From an uncultured Collinsella sp. (lineage in GTDB: Bacteria; Actinomycetota; Coriobacteriia; Coriobacteriales; Coriobacteriaceae): DNA of 14,327 bases. This document shows, piece by piece, positions 6,910 to 14,312 of this stretch. Each line of letters begins with the position of its first letter. Position 1 is the stretch's first letter. Position numbers and translations under genes: made by a program. The notes under the pieces are model-generated. The model searched no databases. It was not told the DNA's origin and was given only the letters and a program-made list of their open reading frames with translations. The stretch is from assembly GCA_902470345.1 (NCBI GenBank), contig CABRGB010000043.1:1-14327 (forward strand), written 5' to 3'.

Positions 6910-7848
6910 ATGCTCGATCAGGCTTATTCTCGTCGTCAGTTCCTCGGCCTCGCTGGTGGTCTTGCCAGCATCGTCGGCCTCGGTCTCGTTGGTTGCGGTG
7001 GCGCAGGCGCTTCCGACGCTGCCGACAAGGGTAGCGCCGCTGCTGCCGAGTCCGTCTCCGGCGAGGTGACCTACGACGGTGCCTCCTCGTTCCAGGCTCT
7101 CGTCGAGGCTGCTGCCGAGAAGTTCATGGATGCCAACCCGGACGTCTCCGTCTCCGGCTCGGGTAACGGTTCGGGTAAGGGCCTGACCGCTGTCGCCGCC
7201 GGCACCGTCACCATCGGTAACTCCGACGTCTTCGCCGAGACCAAACTCGAGGCCGACCAGGTCAAGAACCTCGTCGACCACGAGGTCGCCGTCGTGGGCA
7301 TGGGCCCCGTCGTCTCCAAGAATGTCAAGGTCGACGACCTGTCCCTCGAGCAGCTCAAGGGCATCTTCTCCGGCCAGATCACCAACTGGAAGGAGGTCGG
7401 CGGCGACGACGCCAAGATCGTCGTTCTCAACCGCAAGGCCGGCTCCGGCACCCGTGCCACCTTCGAGGCCGCCGTCTTTGGTGACGAGGCCGTCGACTTT
7501 AAGGGCGACGCCGAGCTCGACAAGTCCGGCGACGTCCAGACTCAGATGGCCAGCACCGACAACGCCATCTCCTACCTCGACTTCTCGCACTTCGACGACT
7601 CCAAGTTCAACGCCGTCAAGGTCGAGGGCGTGGAGCCCAAGAGTGCAAACGTCACCGACGACTCCTTTAAGATCTGGGCTACCGAGCACATGTACTGCGC
7701 AAAGGACGCCGACGACGCCACCAAGGCTTTCCTGGAGTTCATGCTTTCCGACGACGTCCAGGGCAAGCTCGTCGAGGAGCAGGGCTTTATCCCCGTCTCT
7801 GCCATGAAGGTCGTCAAGGACGCCAGCGGCAAGGTTTCTGCTAAATAA
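6910..7848 (+). CDS. pstS: PstS, phosphate-binding lipoprotein of the Pst ABC transporter
   Basis: A 312-residue solute-binding protein that captures phosphate outside the membrane and delivers it to PstC-PstA. The N-terminus has a twin-arginine motif (SRRQFLG, 7-13), a hydrophobic stretch, and the lipobox LVGC with Cys29, so it looks like a Tat-exported, lipid-anchored protein. A Gly/Ser/Ala-rich linker follows to about residue 50. The phosphate-site motifs are GSGNGSGKG (83-91) and RKAGSGTR (175-182), and SLEQLKGIFSGQITNW (145-160) is typical of PstS. ATG 6910 has AAAGGAAG just upstream; a longer frame from 6769 would hide the signal peptide behind a basic leader. Codon use is strikingly restricted (GCC, GAC, GTC, CTC), suggesting high expression. 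First gene of the pst operon, 24 bases before pstC. Confidence 0.95.
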   Translation: MLDQAYSRRQFLGLAGGLASIVGLGLVGCGGAGASDAADKGSAAAAESVSGEVTYDGASSFQALVEAAAEKFMDANPDVSVSGSGNGSGKGLTAVAAGTVTIGNSDVFAETKLEADQVKNLVDHEVAVVGMGPVVSKNVKVDDLSLEQLKGIFSGQITNWKEVGGDDAKIVVLNRKAGSGTRATFEAAVFGDEAVDFKGDAELDKSGDVQTQMASTDNAISYLDFSHFDDSKFNAVKVEGVEPKSANVTDDSFKIWATEHMYCAKDADDATKAFLEFMLSDDVQGKLVEEQGFIPVSAMKVVKDASGKVSAK

Positions 7849-7872
7849 GTAATCGCCCCGGAAAGGTTTGCA

Positions 7873-8781
7873 ATGGCAAAACAGCTGCCAAAGCGCGACC
7901 TTGAGAACGTGGGCCTGGGCGTCACGGGCGCGTGCGTAGCGCTCGTGACGCTTGTCGTTGCCGCGCTCATCTTTATGGTCGCCCAAAAGGGCCTCTCGGC
8001 TTTTGTCAAGGACGGCGTCTCGGTCGTCGAGTTTTTCACCGGCACCAAGTGGGACCTGGCCAACACAGCCGAAAACGGCCTGCCCTATACCGGCGCCCTG
8101 CCCCTGATCGTCACCTCGTTTGCGGTCATGGTGCTCTCCACGCTCATCGCGCTGCCCATCGCCATCGGCTCTGCCATCTTTGCGGTCGAGATTCAGCCTA
8201 AGTTTGGCTCCAAGGTCTTTCAGCCGCTTATTGAGCTTTTGACCGGCATTCCCTCGGTCGTCTTTGGCTTGATCGGCTTTCACGTGGTTGTCGGCCTTAT
8301 GAAGAGCGTTTTCCACGTGAGCACGGGCCTGGGTATTCTGCCGGGCGCCATCGTGCTGGCCGTCATGATCTTGCCGACGATGACCACGCTTTCGGTCGAT
8401 GGCCTGCGCGCCGTGCCCGACAGCTACCGTCAGGGCTCGCTCGCGCTGGGCTATACCCGCTGGCAGACCATCTGGCACGTGGTGCTCAAGTCCGCCATGC
8501 CGTCGCTCATGACCGCGGTCATCCTGGGCATGACACGTGCCTTTGGCGAGACGCTCGCCGTGCGCATGGTCATCGGCGGTATCGAGGCCATGCCGACGTC
8601 GCTGCTGTCGCCGGCCTCGACCATCACCACCACGCTCACCACGTCCATGGCGGTCTATGCCGAGGGCTCGGCCCAGGACGATGTTCTGTGGGCGCTCGGT
8701 CTGCTGCTGATGGGCATGAGCCTCATCTTCATCTTGATCATCCATCTCATTGGCCGCAAGGGGGCGAAGGCTCGTGGCTAG
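7873..8781 (+). CDS. pstC: PstC, phosphate ABC transporter permease
   Basis: A 302-residue inner-membrane permease forming half of the phosphate channel. Six hydrophobic segments are visible at about 16-37, 77-105, 119-141, 155-174, 212-234 and 271-294. The cytoplasmic coupling loop (EAA-type) is ALGYTRWQTIWHVVLKSAMP at 191-210, which docks on PstB. GIPSVVFGLIGF (125-136) is typical of PstC/PstA permeases. The start ATG 7873 has GGAAAGG at 7860-7866. It overlaps pstA by eight bases. The order S-C-A-B and the sequence pattern separate it from PstA. Confidence 0.94.
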   Translation: MAKQLPKRDLENVGLGVTGACVALVTLVVAALIFMVAQKGLSAFVKDGVSVVEFFTGTKWDLANTAENGLPYTGALPLIVTSFAVMVLSTLIALPIAIGSAIFAVEIQPKFGSKVFQPLIELLTGIPSVVFGLIGFHVVVGLMKSVFHVSTGLGILPGAIVLAVMILPTMTTLSVDGLRAVPDSYRQGSLALGYTRWQTIWHVVLKSAMPSLMTAVILGMTRAFGETLAVRMVIGGIEAMPTSLLSPASTITTTLTTSMAVYAEGSAQDDVLWALGLLLMGMSLIFILIIHLIGRKGAKARG

Positions 8782-9696
8782 CACGCGCATCCATATCGAC
8801 GAGGCGAGACTCGGGCGCGTCCAAAAGCAGGACCGCATCGCCACGGGCGTGCTGACGGCAATCGTCGCCATTGTCATGCTCATCGTTGTTTCCATGGTGG
8901 CCTACATCCTGTTCGAGGGCATCTCGACGCTGTTCCAACCGGGCTTCCTCACGCAGCCCGCGCGCGCCAACGGAACCCAGGGCGGCGTGCTCTACCAGCT
9001 GTTCGACTCGTTCTACCTGCTGCTGATCACCCTGATCATCTCGGTGCCCATCAGCCTGGGCGGCGCGGTCTTTTTGGTTGAGTACGCGCCGGACGGTCCC
9101 ATCCGCGACATCGCTTCCACCGCCATCGAGACGCTGTCCTCGCTGCCTTCCATCGTTGTCGGCATGTTCGGTTTCCTGGTGTTCTCGGTGCAGCTGGGCT
9201 GGAAGTACTCCATCATCTCCGGCGCCGTCGCGCTCACCATGTTCAACATCCCCATCCTGGTGCGCGTGATCCAGCAGGCGCTCGAGGACGTGCCGCAGGC
9301 CCAGCGCGATGCGTGCCTGGCCATGGGCCTTACTCGCTGGGAAGCCACGCTGCACATCCTGATCCCCGAGGCCATGCCCGCCATCGTGACCGGCATCGTG
9401 CTTTCGGCCGGCCGTGTCTTTGGCGAGGCCGCAGCATTGCTCTTTACCTCGGGTATGAGCTCGCCGGTTCGCCTGAACTTCTTGAGCTTCAACCTGTCGA
9501 GCCCCACCTGCGCCTGGAACGTGTTCCGCCCCGGTGAGTCGCTCGCCGTGCACATTTACAAGATCTATGGCGAGGGCAGCCCCGAGGCCCAGCAGATCGT
9601 CTGGGGCACCGCGGCGCTGTTGATGATTTGCGTGCTGCTGTTTAACGTGGTCGCCCGTATCGTGGGCAAGCAACTGGCAAGGAAGATGACGGCCGA

Positions 9697-9700
<4 letters not shown>
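8774..9700 (+). CDS. pstA: PstA, phosphate ABC transporter permease
   Basis: A 308-residue permease partner of PstC. Hydrophobic segments lie at about 24-48, 79-103, 121-141, 147-168, 204-226 and 276-298. The coupling loop AMGLTRWEATLHILIPEAMP is at 183-202, and LSSLPSIVVGMFGFLVF (121-137) is characteristic. I chose GTG 8774, which overlaps the end of pstC by eight bases and has AAGGGGG at 8758-8764; an in-frame TTG at 8750 lies deeper in pstC and lacks a better site. The stop overlaps the pstB start as ATGA (9697-9700), indicating translational coupling so that membrane and ATPase subunits are made together. Confidence 0.93.
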
Positions 9701-10569
<869 letters not shown>

Positions 10570-10624
10570 TCCGGGACATGCTTGAGGCCCGTGGCGGCTA
10601 TGGTTGCCGCGGGACTGATTGGAG

Positions 10625-10662
10625 AGGCGGGTCATCTCTTTTGCGAGATGGCCCGCCTTTTT
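10625..10662 (+). terminator. terminator of the pst operon
   Basis: Bases 10625-10638 (AGGCGGGTCATCTC) pair with 10645-10658 at all 14 positions, one of them a G.U wobble, around a TTTTGC loop, and a run of five T follows (10658-10662). This is a strong rho-independent terminator 55 bases after pstB. A further small hairpin (CCCG..GCGGC / GCCGC..GGG, 10588-10613) lies between the stop codon and it. Confidence 0.88.
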
Positions 10663-10691
10663 GTGTCGCGTACGGCCCGCCTTTTCGCTGC

Positions 10692-10697
10692 TATCAT
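10692..10697 (+). promoter_or_regulatory. -10 box before the ABC-F gene
   Basis: TATCAT lies 35 bases before the ABC-F start and 30 bases after the pst terminator, so a promoter is expected here. No good -35 hexamer is present at 16-18 bases upstream; the region is GC-rich. Confidence 0.35.
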
Positions 10698-10732
10698 GGA
10701 CAACGTTGAATTTCTACGAAGGAGCAGGGCAT

Positions 10733-12592
10733 ATGGCGATTCTTTTGGGATGCGATTCCGTCAGCCTAGAGTTTCCCACTAAGCATATTTTCGATAGCGT
10801 GACGCTCGGCGTGGGCGAGGGCGACCGTATTGGCATCGTCGGCAAAAACGGCGACGGCAAGTCGACGCTGCTGAGCGTACTCGCGGGCACGCTGGAGCCC
10901 GACGATGGCCGCGTGACGCATCGCCGCGGCACCACGATCGGTCTGCTCGGCCAAAAGGACCAACTTGTCGACACCGATACCGTGCATCATGCCGTCGTGG
11001 GCGACACGCCCGAGTACGAGTGGGCGTCGAGCCCCCGCACGCGCCAGATCCTCGCCGGCCTCATCAGCGACGTGCCCTGGGAGGGCACGGTGGGCGAGCT
11101 TTCGGGCGGTCAGCGCCGCCGCGTGGACCTCGCGCGCCTGCTGATCGGCGACTACGACGTGCTCATGCTCGACGAGCCCACCAACCACCTGGACATGCGC
11201 ACCATCAACTGGCTCGCGCGTCACTTAAAGGCCCGCTGGCAGCGCGGTCAGGGCGCCATGCTCGTGGTCACGCACGATCGCTGGTTCTTGGACGAGGTCT
11301 GCACCAGCATGTGGGAGGTCCACGACGGCCAGGTCGACCCCTTCGAGGGCGGCTACTCGGCATATATCCTTCAGCGCGTAGAGCGCGACCGCATGGCCGC
11401 CGTCACCGAGGAGCGCCGCCGCAACATGGCGCGCAAGGAGCTCGCGTGGCTGAGCCGCGGCGCCCAGGCTCGTTCCACCAAGCCCAAGTTTCGCGTTGAG
11501 GCTGCTCGCGAGCTGATCGCCGACGTGCCGCCCGTGCGCGACGAGCTGGAGCTCAAGCGCCTCGCCGTGAGCCGCCTAGGCAAGCAGGTCATCGACGTGA
11601 TCGACGTTGATGCCGGCTATGCGGATACCGACGGCGCGCCCAAGCAGGTGCTCTCCGACGTGACCTGGCTTATCGGCGCGGGCGACCGCTATGGTCTTTT
11701 GGGCGAGAACGGCGCCGGCAAGTCGACCTTGCTCGATGTGATTCAGGGCAAGATTGCGCCCACGCGCGGCCGCGTGAAGATTGGCCAGACAGTGCGCTTT
11801 GGCGTGCTGTCGCAGCAGCTCGAGGAGCTCGAGCCCTACATGGGCGACACGATCCGCGAGGTGCTGAGCAACTATAAGAAGTATTACGTCATCGACGGCA
11901 AGGAGACCGCTCCCGAGAAGCTTTGCGAGCGCCTGGGCTTTACGACGCAGCAGCTCTGGAGCCGCATCGGCGACCTTTCGGGCGGCCAGCGCCGTCGCCT
12001 GTCGCTGCTGCTGACAATCCTGGACGAGCCCAACGTGCTTATCCTGGACGAGCCGGGCAACGACCTGGATACCGATATGCTCGCGATTGTCGAGGACCTG
12101 CTCGATGGCTGGCCCGGCACGTTGATTCTGGTGACGCACGACCGTTTCCTCATGGAGCGCGTGACCGACCAACAGTGGGCACTGCTTGACGGCCACCTGA
12201 CGCATATGCCCGGCGGCGTCGATCAGTACCTGCGCCTGTGCAACGCCACCGCCGAGGGCGAGCCCGTGGGCGCGCCGAGTGCCAAGACCGGCACGTTCGA
12301 CACCGGTGCCGCAGCGGTTGCGGCCGAAAAGCCTAAGACGAGCGGGCAGCCCAACGGTCTTTCCAACGCCGAACGCCAGAAGCTCCGCCGCGAGGTGAGC
12401 TCGCTCGAGCGCAAGATGGAGACGCAGCGCGCTCGCGTGGAGGAGGCCGAGGCCGCCATGGCCCAGGTCGATCCCACCAACTACACGGCGCTGGGCGAGC
12501 AGCAGGCAAAGATCGACGAGGCCCACGCCGCCATGGACGAGCTGGAGATGGCGTGGCTCGAGGCGAGCGAAAAGCTCGAGGGCGAGGAGTAG
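10733..12592 (+). CDS. ABC-F family ATPase, Uup-like
   Basis: A 619-residue protein with two ABC ATPase domains and no membrane segments. ABC-F proteins act on ribosomes or translation-linked processes; Uup-like members carry a C-terminal coiled coil. First domain: GKNGDGKST (37-45), LSGGQRRR (123-130), LDEPTNHLD (146-154). The linker with basic helices is about 215-270. Second domain: GENGAGKST (324-332), LSGGQRRR (415-422), LDEPGNDLD (438-446), with Gly in place of the usual Thr. A spacer (about 505-545) leads to a charged coiled coil (546-619), rich in Glu, Lys and Ala. ATG 10733 has AAGGAG at 10719-10724; an in-frame upstream start at 10619 would translate the terminator. Housekeeping role more likely than resistance, but not proven. 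The HAD gene follows after six bases. Confidence 0.92.
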   Translation: MAILLGCDSVSLEFPTKHIFDSVTLGVGEGDRIGIVGKNGDGKSTLLSVLAGTLEPDDGRVTHRRGTTIGLLGQKDQLVDTDTVHHAVVGDTPEYEWASSPRTRQILAGLISDVPWEGTVGELSGGQRRRVDLARLLIGDYDVLMLDEPTNHLDMRTINWLARHLKARWQRGQGAMLVVTHDRWFLDEVCTSMWEVHDGQVDPFEGGYSAYILQRVERDRMAAVTEERRRNMARKELAWLSRGAQARSTKPKFRVEAARELIADVPPVRDELELKRLAVSRLGKQVIDVIDVDAGYADTDGAPKQVLSDVTWLIGAGDRYGLLGENGAGKSTLLDVIQGKIAPTRGRVKIGQTVRFGVLSQQLEELEPYMGDTIREVLSNYKKYYVIDGKETAPEKLCERLGFTTQQLWSRIGDLSGGQRRRLSLLLTILDEPNVLILDEPGNDLDTDMLAIVEDLLDGWPGTLILVTHDRFLMERVTDQQWALLDGHLTHMPGGVDQYLRLCNATAEGEPVGAPSAKTGTFDTGAAAVAAEKPKTSGQPNGLSNAERQKLRREVSSLERKMETQRARVEEAEAAMAQVDPTNYTALGEQQAKIDEAHAAMDELEMAWLEASEKLEGEE

Positions 12593-12598
12593 ACGAGG

Positions 12599-13369
12599 AT
12601 GATCAAAGCCGCGTTTTTCGATATCGACGGCACGCTGCTGAGCTTTAAGACCCACCGGATTCCGGCGTCGGCGCAGCAGGTGCTCGACAGCTTTCACGAG
12701 CAGGGGATTGCGTGCGTGATCGCCACGGGCCGTCCGACCTACCAGATGCCCGATTGGCTGTTCAACTTGGGCTGGGATGCGTACATTACGCTCTCGGGCC
12801 AGCACTGCTTTGATGCCGAGGGCGTTTACCGTAGCTGTCCGATTGATCCGGACGACGTTGCGGTGATTGTGGACCAGGTGGCGCAGGGGCGCTACGACTC
12901 GCTGTGCATGCAGGGCGAGAACTCGTTTGTGAACCGCCTGTCCGAGCGCGTGGTGACGGCCGGTAGCAACGCGGGAATCGTCTACCACGAGGAGCCGTTT
13001 GACCATGCCTTCGATGCGCCGGTTTACCAGTTCTGCGCCTTTGTGGATCCGGCCGACGAGCATATCGTGACCGATGCGGTGTCGCATTCGCTCACTACGC
13101 GCTGGTGTGATCTGTTCTGCGATATTATTCCGGCCAACGGCGGTAAGAACCTGGGCGTGGCGGCGACGCTGGAGCGCCTAGGCATCGATGCGAGCGAGGC
13201 GATCGCCTTTGGCGACGGCGAGAACGACCTGTCGATGTTCTCGGCCGTGGGCACAAGCGTGGCCATGGGCAACGCGCAGGAGACCGTAAAGGCCGCAGCG
13301 ACCTACGTTACGACCGCCGTAGACGATGACGGCATCTACAACGCCGCGAAGCACTTTGGCCTGATCTAG
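12599..13369 (+). CDS. Cof-type HAD phosphatase (HAD-IIB)
   Basis: A 256-residue HAD hydrolase with a large C2-type cap between motifs II and III, as in Cof/YbiV-like sugar or nucleotide phosphatases. Motif I is FFDIDGTLL (6-14; Asp8 and Asp10), motif II is ATGRP (42-46), the motif III Lys is at about 183 (NGGKNLG), motif IV is GDGENDLSMF (205-214) and MGNAQETVK (223-231) follows. These enzymes dephosphorylate small molecules such as sugar phosphates or pyridoxal phosphate; substrate unknown. Its ATG lies six bases after the ABC-F stop, with GAGGAG (12584-12589) inside that gene as its ribosome site, so the two form an operon, though a shared function is not implied. Confidence 0.92.
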   Translation: MIKAAFFDIDGTLLSFKTHRIPASAQQVLDSFHEQGIACVIATGRPTYQMPDWLFNLGWDAYITLSGQHCFDAEGVYRSCPIDPDDVAVIVDQVAQGRYDSLCMQGENSFVNRLSERVVTAGSNAGIVYHEEPFDHAFDAPVYQFCAFVDPADEHIVTDAVSHSLTTRWCDLFCDIIPANGGKNLGVAATLERLGIDASEAIAFGDGENDLSMFSAVGTSVAMGNAQETVKAAATYVTTAVDDDGIYNAAKHFGLI

Positions 13370-13375
13370 CTGCGG

Positions 13376-13429
13376 GCCGGTACCCGGCACCTGGGGACAC
13401 TCCTTGAGGAGCGTCCCCATTTTGTTTTC
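13376..13429 (+). terminator. palindromic terminator after the HAD gene
   Basis: GGGGACACTCC (13393-13403) pairs with GGAGCGTCCCC (13408-13418) around a TTGA loop with a single A/C mismatch, followed by ATTTTGTTTT (13419-13428). Just before it is a small GCCGG-TAC-CCGGC hairpin (13376-13388). The segment 13385-13409 matches 289-313 at 22 of 25 positions, so this terminator belongs to the repeat family also seen before tgt. Confidence 0.82.
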
Positions 13430-13452
13430 GTCCCGCACGTTTTGTGAAACAC

Positions 13453-13504
13453 GGCTAACTTTTAGGCAAAGTAGTAAGACATGGGCAACTTTTGCGGTAA
13501 AGTA
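13453..13504 (+). promoter_or_regulatory. direct repeats before the metal-dependent regulator, possible operator
   Basis: GGCTAACTTTTAGGCAAAGTA (given as 13453-13473) is repeated imperfectly at 13483-13504, with the cores 30-31 bases apart, about three helical turns. The first copy contains the small palindrome CTAACTTTTAG (13455-13465), and GGCTAAC occurs again at 13526-13532. TTAGGC and GGCTAA resemble half-sites used by DtxR/IdeR-type repressors. Autoregulation of the downstream gene is a reasonable inference; a clear -35/-10 pair could not be fixed. Confidence 0.4.
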
Positions 13505-13557
13505 AATCAAGCAAAAGTATCTAAAGGCTAACTAGAAGCCATCGCGAAAGGCGGCCC

Positions 13558-13947
13558 ATGGCCCTGCGTGAATCCGGAGAAGACTATCTCGAATCGATCT
13601 ACGTGCTGTCGCAGCACCAAGGCACGGTACGCTCAATCGACGTCGCCGAATACTTGGGTGTGACCAAGGCAAGCGTCTCCAAGGCCATGGCGACCCTGGA
13701 GAGCAACGGCTACGTGGAGATGGGCAAACGCGATGTGCATCTGACGGAACGCGGTCTTGAGGTTGCCCGTCAAATGTGGGAGCGCCATTGCTTTTTTGTG
13801 GGGCTGCTAGAGGATGCCGGCGTTGCGCCCGAGGTTGCCTCGCAAGAGGGCTGCCACATGGAGCATTGCCTGAGCGAGGAGAGCTTCGAGGAGCTGAGGG
13901 CGATGCTTGCCAGGGAAGAGACGTCGAATTCAACAACGGAATCCTAA
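13558..13947 (+). CDS. DtxR/MntR-family metal-dependent transcriptional regulator
   Basis: A 129-residue repressor of the short type, with no SH3-like third domain. The N-terminal winged helix-turn-helix covers about 5-68 (VAEYLGVTKASVSKAMATLESNGYV). The dimerisation and metal-binding domain follows. Comparison with B. subtilis MntR places Asp9 and Glu12 (GEDYLES) at its Asp8/Glu11, His77 at its His77, and Cys99, Glu102 and His103 (EGCHMEH) at its Glu99/Glu102/His103. The Cys is what iron-type DtxR has at that point, so the site is a hybrid. It would sense Mn or Fe and repress uptake genes; none is visible before the window ends. ATG 13558 has GAAAGG six bases upstream. The C-terminal tail is polar and probably disordered. 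Confidence 0.9.
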   Translation: MALRESGEDYLESIYVLSQHQGTVRSIDVAEYLGVTKASVSKAMATLESNGYVEMGKRDVHLTERGLEVARQMWERHCFFVGLLEDAGVAPEVASQEGCHMEHCLSEESFEELRAMLAREETSNSTTES

Positions 13948-13995
13948 CAGGTCCTCAGTAGCGCGGAGTTTGCGCGAAGCGCGAGCTAGCGAAAG

Positions 13996-14083
13996 GGGGA
14001 TAGGAGATTCGAACAACAACGAGTCCGACGCAGCCCAAAGTGGGGCAAACGGTGCGCGATGTCCCCACGGCTGAGCTATCCCC
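13996..14083 (-). other. tRNA-like 88-nt palindrome, probably a decayed tRNA or tRNA-derived repeat
   Basis: Read on the minus strand, it opens GGGGATAGCTCAG and closes TTCGAATCTCCTATCCCC. The ends pair as an acceptor stem (GGGGATAG / CTATCCCC), TAGCTCAG is the classic D-arm start, and GTTCGAAT is the classic T-loop. The total of 88 nt is tRNA-sized. But the T-stem does not pair (GTTGTTG against CTCC), no proper five-pair anticodon stem is found, and no CCA is encoded. The middle instead forms GTGGGG/CCCCAC. I therefore do not call a functional tRNA. Confidence 0.35.
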
Positions 14084-14094
14084 GCGTCCCCAAA

Positions 14095-14149
14095 GAGGCG
14101 CGCCTCCCGCGCCAAAGGCGCGGGACAGCGACCGGGACGAAAGGTCCCG
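14095..14149. repeat. three adjacent GC-rich hairpins
   Basis: GAGGCGCGCCTC (14095-14106) is a perfect 12-bp palindrome. CCCGCGCC (14106-14113) pairs with GGCGCGGG (14117-14124) around AAA. CGGGAC (14133-14138) pairs with GTCCCG (14144-14149) around GAAAG. No T-runs follow. Function unknown. Confidence 0.65.
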
Positions 14150-14278
14150 CCAACTAAGTCCAACTCAGACAAGGAACCCCGCCAGCAAGCGATGCCCAAG
14201 AACCGCCAGCAACGTCACCGTAGGCCGGGACCGGGCTTGGTTTTGAAAACATTCCGCACTGATATCTTCTGAATTGAA

Positions 14279-14312
14279 GACGTCGATGGTGCACCCGTAT
14301 ACCATTGACGTC
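14279..14312. repeat. inverted repeat at the right edge
   Basis: GACGTCGATGGT (14279-14290) faces ACCATTGACGTC (14301-14312) with one G.T position and a ten-base spacer. A competing pairing exists between GATGGTG (14285-14291) and CACCATC (14315-14321). TTGACG inside the right arm may be a -35 box, so this could be an operator for a gene beyond the window. Confidence 0.5.

Noticed and set aside
6796..8895. 699-codon open frame on the minus strand across pstS and pstC
   Set aside because: It is antisense to two clear transporter genes. Its product is His/Asp/Gly/Arg-rich without domains, the usual shadow of biased GC-rich codons.
10619..10732. Upstream start for the ABC-F gene
   Set aside because: It would translate through the pst terminator; ATG 10733 has a good ribosome site and begins at the conserved domain start.
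10733..12592. Antibiotic-resistance ABC-F (Vga/Msr/OptrA type)
   Set aside because: The Uup-like C-terminal coiled coil and the operon with a metabolic phosphatase favour a housekeeping subfamily; nothing specific to resistance factors is visible.
13996..14083. Functional tRNA gene on the minus strand
   Set aside because: Acceptor ends and loop motifs fit, but the T-stem does not pair and no anticodon stem of five pairs can be placed.
14040..14246. 68-codon frame near the right end
   Set aside because: Arg/Pro/Ala-rich, crosses the hairpin cluster, no ribosome site and no family resemblance.
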